From: Pseudovibrio sp. Tun.PSC04-5.I4 | GTDB lineage: Bacteria; Pseudomonadota; Alphaproteobacteria; Rhizobiales; Stappiaceae | DNA: 64,000 nt | NCBI RefSeq assembly: GCF_900104145.1 | Contig: NZ_FNLB01000001.1 | Coordinates: 186,001 to 250,000 of the forward strand | Direction of reading: 5' to 3' | Part shown: piece by piece, positions 63,568 to 64,000 of the stretch | Numbering within the stretch: position 1 is the first letter of the stretch | Layout of the letters: every line of letters starts with the position of its first letter | Program-made: the position numbers and the translations under genes | Notes under the pieces: generated by a model | Told to the model about the DNA's origin: nothing | The model's database searches: none | Seen by the model: the letters and a program-made list of their open reading frames with translations, nothing else

Positions 63568-63594
63568 AGATCTGATAAATTCACTATCAGATCT
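63568..63594. promoter_or_regulatory. Perfect 10-bp inverted repeat before the last gene
   Basis: AGATCTGATA, loop AATTCAC, TATCAGATCT. It ends 23 bases before the ATG of the partial gene and could be an operator or leader hairpin. Confidence 0.5.
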
Positions 63595-63617
63595 CAGCTT
63601 GAAAGTGACCTCCCCTC

Positions 63618-64000
63618 ATGGTGCAGCTTCTTAAGAACTATCTGAAACCAAAAGAGAAACCCGAGAGTAGCGTCTCCTTTGAACAGCTGGACTCCATGGA
63701 AAAGCGGGTTCAATCTCTGGAAGCAAAGGCGCGGCTCTTCAAGCCAAATTCCATGAGTAAAGCTGCTCAGGAGATGGTTACAACAATCTTCCGCCTCATC
63801 TCACCAATGGATCCAAAAGGACTTGCATTTGAACGAGTTGGCAGAGATTTTGATGGCGGATATGTACAAGTCAAACTTCCGCGGCAAGGGAGTATCGCCT
63901 ATTCGGTTGGGATTAAACGAGATGTTTCCTGGGATCTCGATATGGCCAATCGTGGATATCAAATCTTTCAGTACGATCATACAATCTCAGTTCTTCCGCA
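63618..64000 (+). CDS. FkbM-like methyltransferase domain protein, partial
   Basis: The frame runs from ATG 63618 to the window end (127 codons visible). It starts MVQLLKNYLKPKEKPESS, has a short coiled-coil-like stretch (SMEKRVQSLEAKARLF) and then FERVGRDFDGGYVQVKLP, IAYSVGIKRDVSWDLDMANRGYQIFQYDHT. The GGYV and SxGIxxDVSWDLxMAxRGYQ pattern is like the start of FkbM-type methyltransferases linked to glycan clusters. The C-terminal part is missing, so the call is tentative. Confidence 0.55.
   Translation, partial: MVQLLKNYLKPKEKPESSVSFEQLDSMEKRVQSLEAKARLFKPNSMSKAAQEMVTTIFRLISPMDPKGLAFERVGRDFDGGYVQVKLPRQGSIAYSVGIKRDVSWDLDMANRGYQIFQYDHTISVLP

Noticed and set aside
1..64000. CRISPR arrays, rRNA and tRNA genes
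   Set aside because: No regularly spaced short direct repeats, rRNA segments or cloverleaf with CCA-end patterns were found by eye.

Overview
The window looks like a chromosomal or large-plasmid segment of a marine, host-associated alphaproteobacterium of moderate GC. This rests on the TRAP-type uronate uptake, XylH/RbsC-type ABC uptake, an RhtX-like siderophore permease, alphaproteobacterial IS families (IS3, IS5, IS6, IS110, Tn3) and codon use. Pseudovibrio or a close relative is my best guess, but that is inference. No rRNA, tRNA or CRISPR array was seen.

Region 1 (1-9.9 kb) is an accessory and defence block. An IS3-family transposase truncates a PP2C phosphatase gene. Then come an MmeI-like one-protein restriction-modification enzyme overlapping an Mrr-like nuclease, a TIR-domain protein with a small partner gene, and two exported proteins of unknown role. 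Copies of a dispersed repeat of about 125 bp lie between these units, and a possible structured RNA sits at 9.1 kb.

Region 2 (9.9-16 kb) is a graveyard of mobile elements: two IS6-family copies, an IS110-family element, a Tn3-family resolvase and transposase remnant, and two IS3-family remnants nested in each other.

Region 3 (16-22.4 kb) holds glycosyltransferases (one frameshifted), then a TetR-controlled electrophile-stress operon (tetR, OsmC-like, CurA-like reductase, DJ-1/PfpI-like) with two matching operators, then a decayed antitoxin gene and an IS5 element.

Region 4 (23.6-32.3 kb) is a complete hexuronate module on the minus strand: a GntR regulator, a three-part TRAP transporter, and uxaA, uxaB, uxaC. 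ExuR/UxuR-like half-palindromes lie upstream.

Region 5 (32.9-40.8 kb) is an RpiR-type regulator divergent from a six-gene operon (FAD-linked oxidase, MFS transporter, ETF beta, ETF alpha, SDR, FGGY kinase). Its gene content matches the poorly understood ygcU/yqcE/ygcR/ygcQ/ygcW/ygcE set of Escherichia coli. Four near-identical palindromes sit in the divergent intergenic region.

Region 6 (41.8-46.5 kb) is a siderophore uptake operon: permease, TonB-dependent receptor, reductase.

Region 7 (47.4-63.1 kb) has a self-inhibited Fic AMPylase, then a two-gene biosynthetic unit in which a highly reducing type I PKS overlaps an alpha-oxoamine synthase. An IclR regulator and a sugar-type ABC importer with a frameshifted binding protein follow. 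The window ends in the start of an FkbM-like gene. The PKS plus oxoamine synthase pair is the strongest candidate for an uncharacterised system, probably making a long-chain amino ketone or sphingoid-like lipid.
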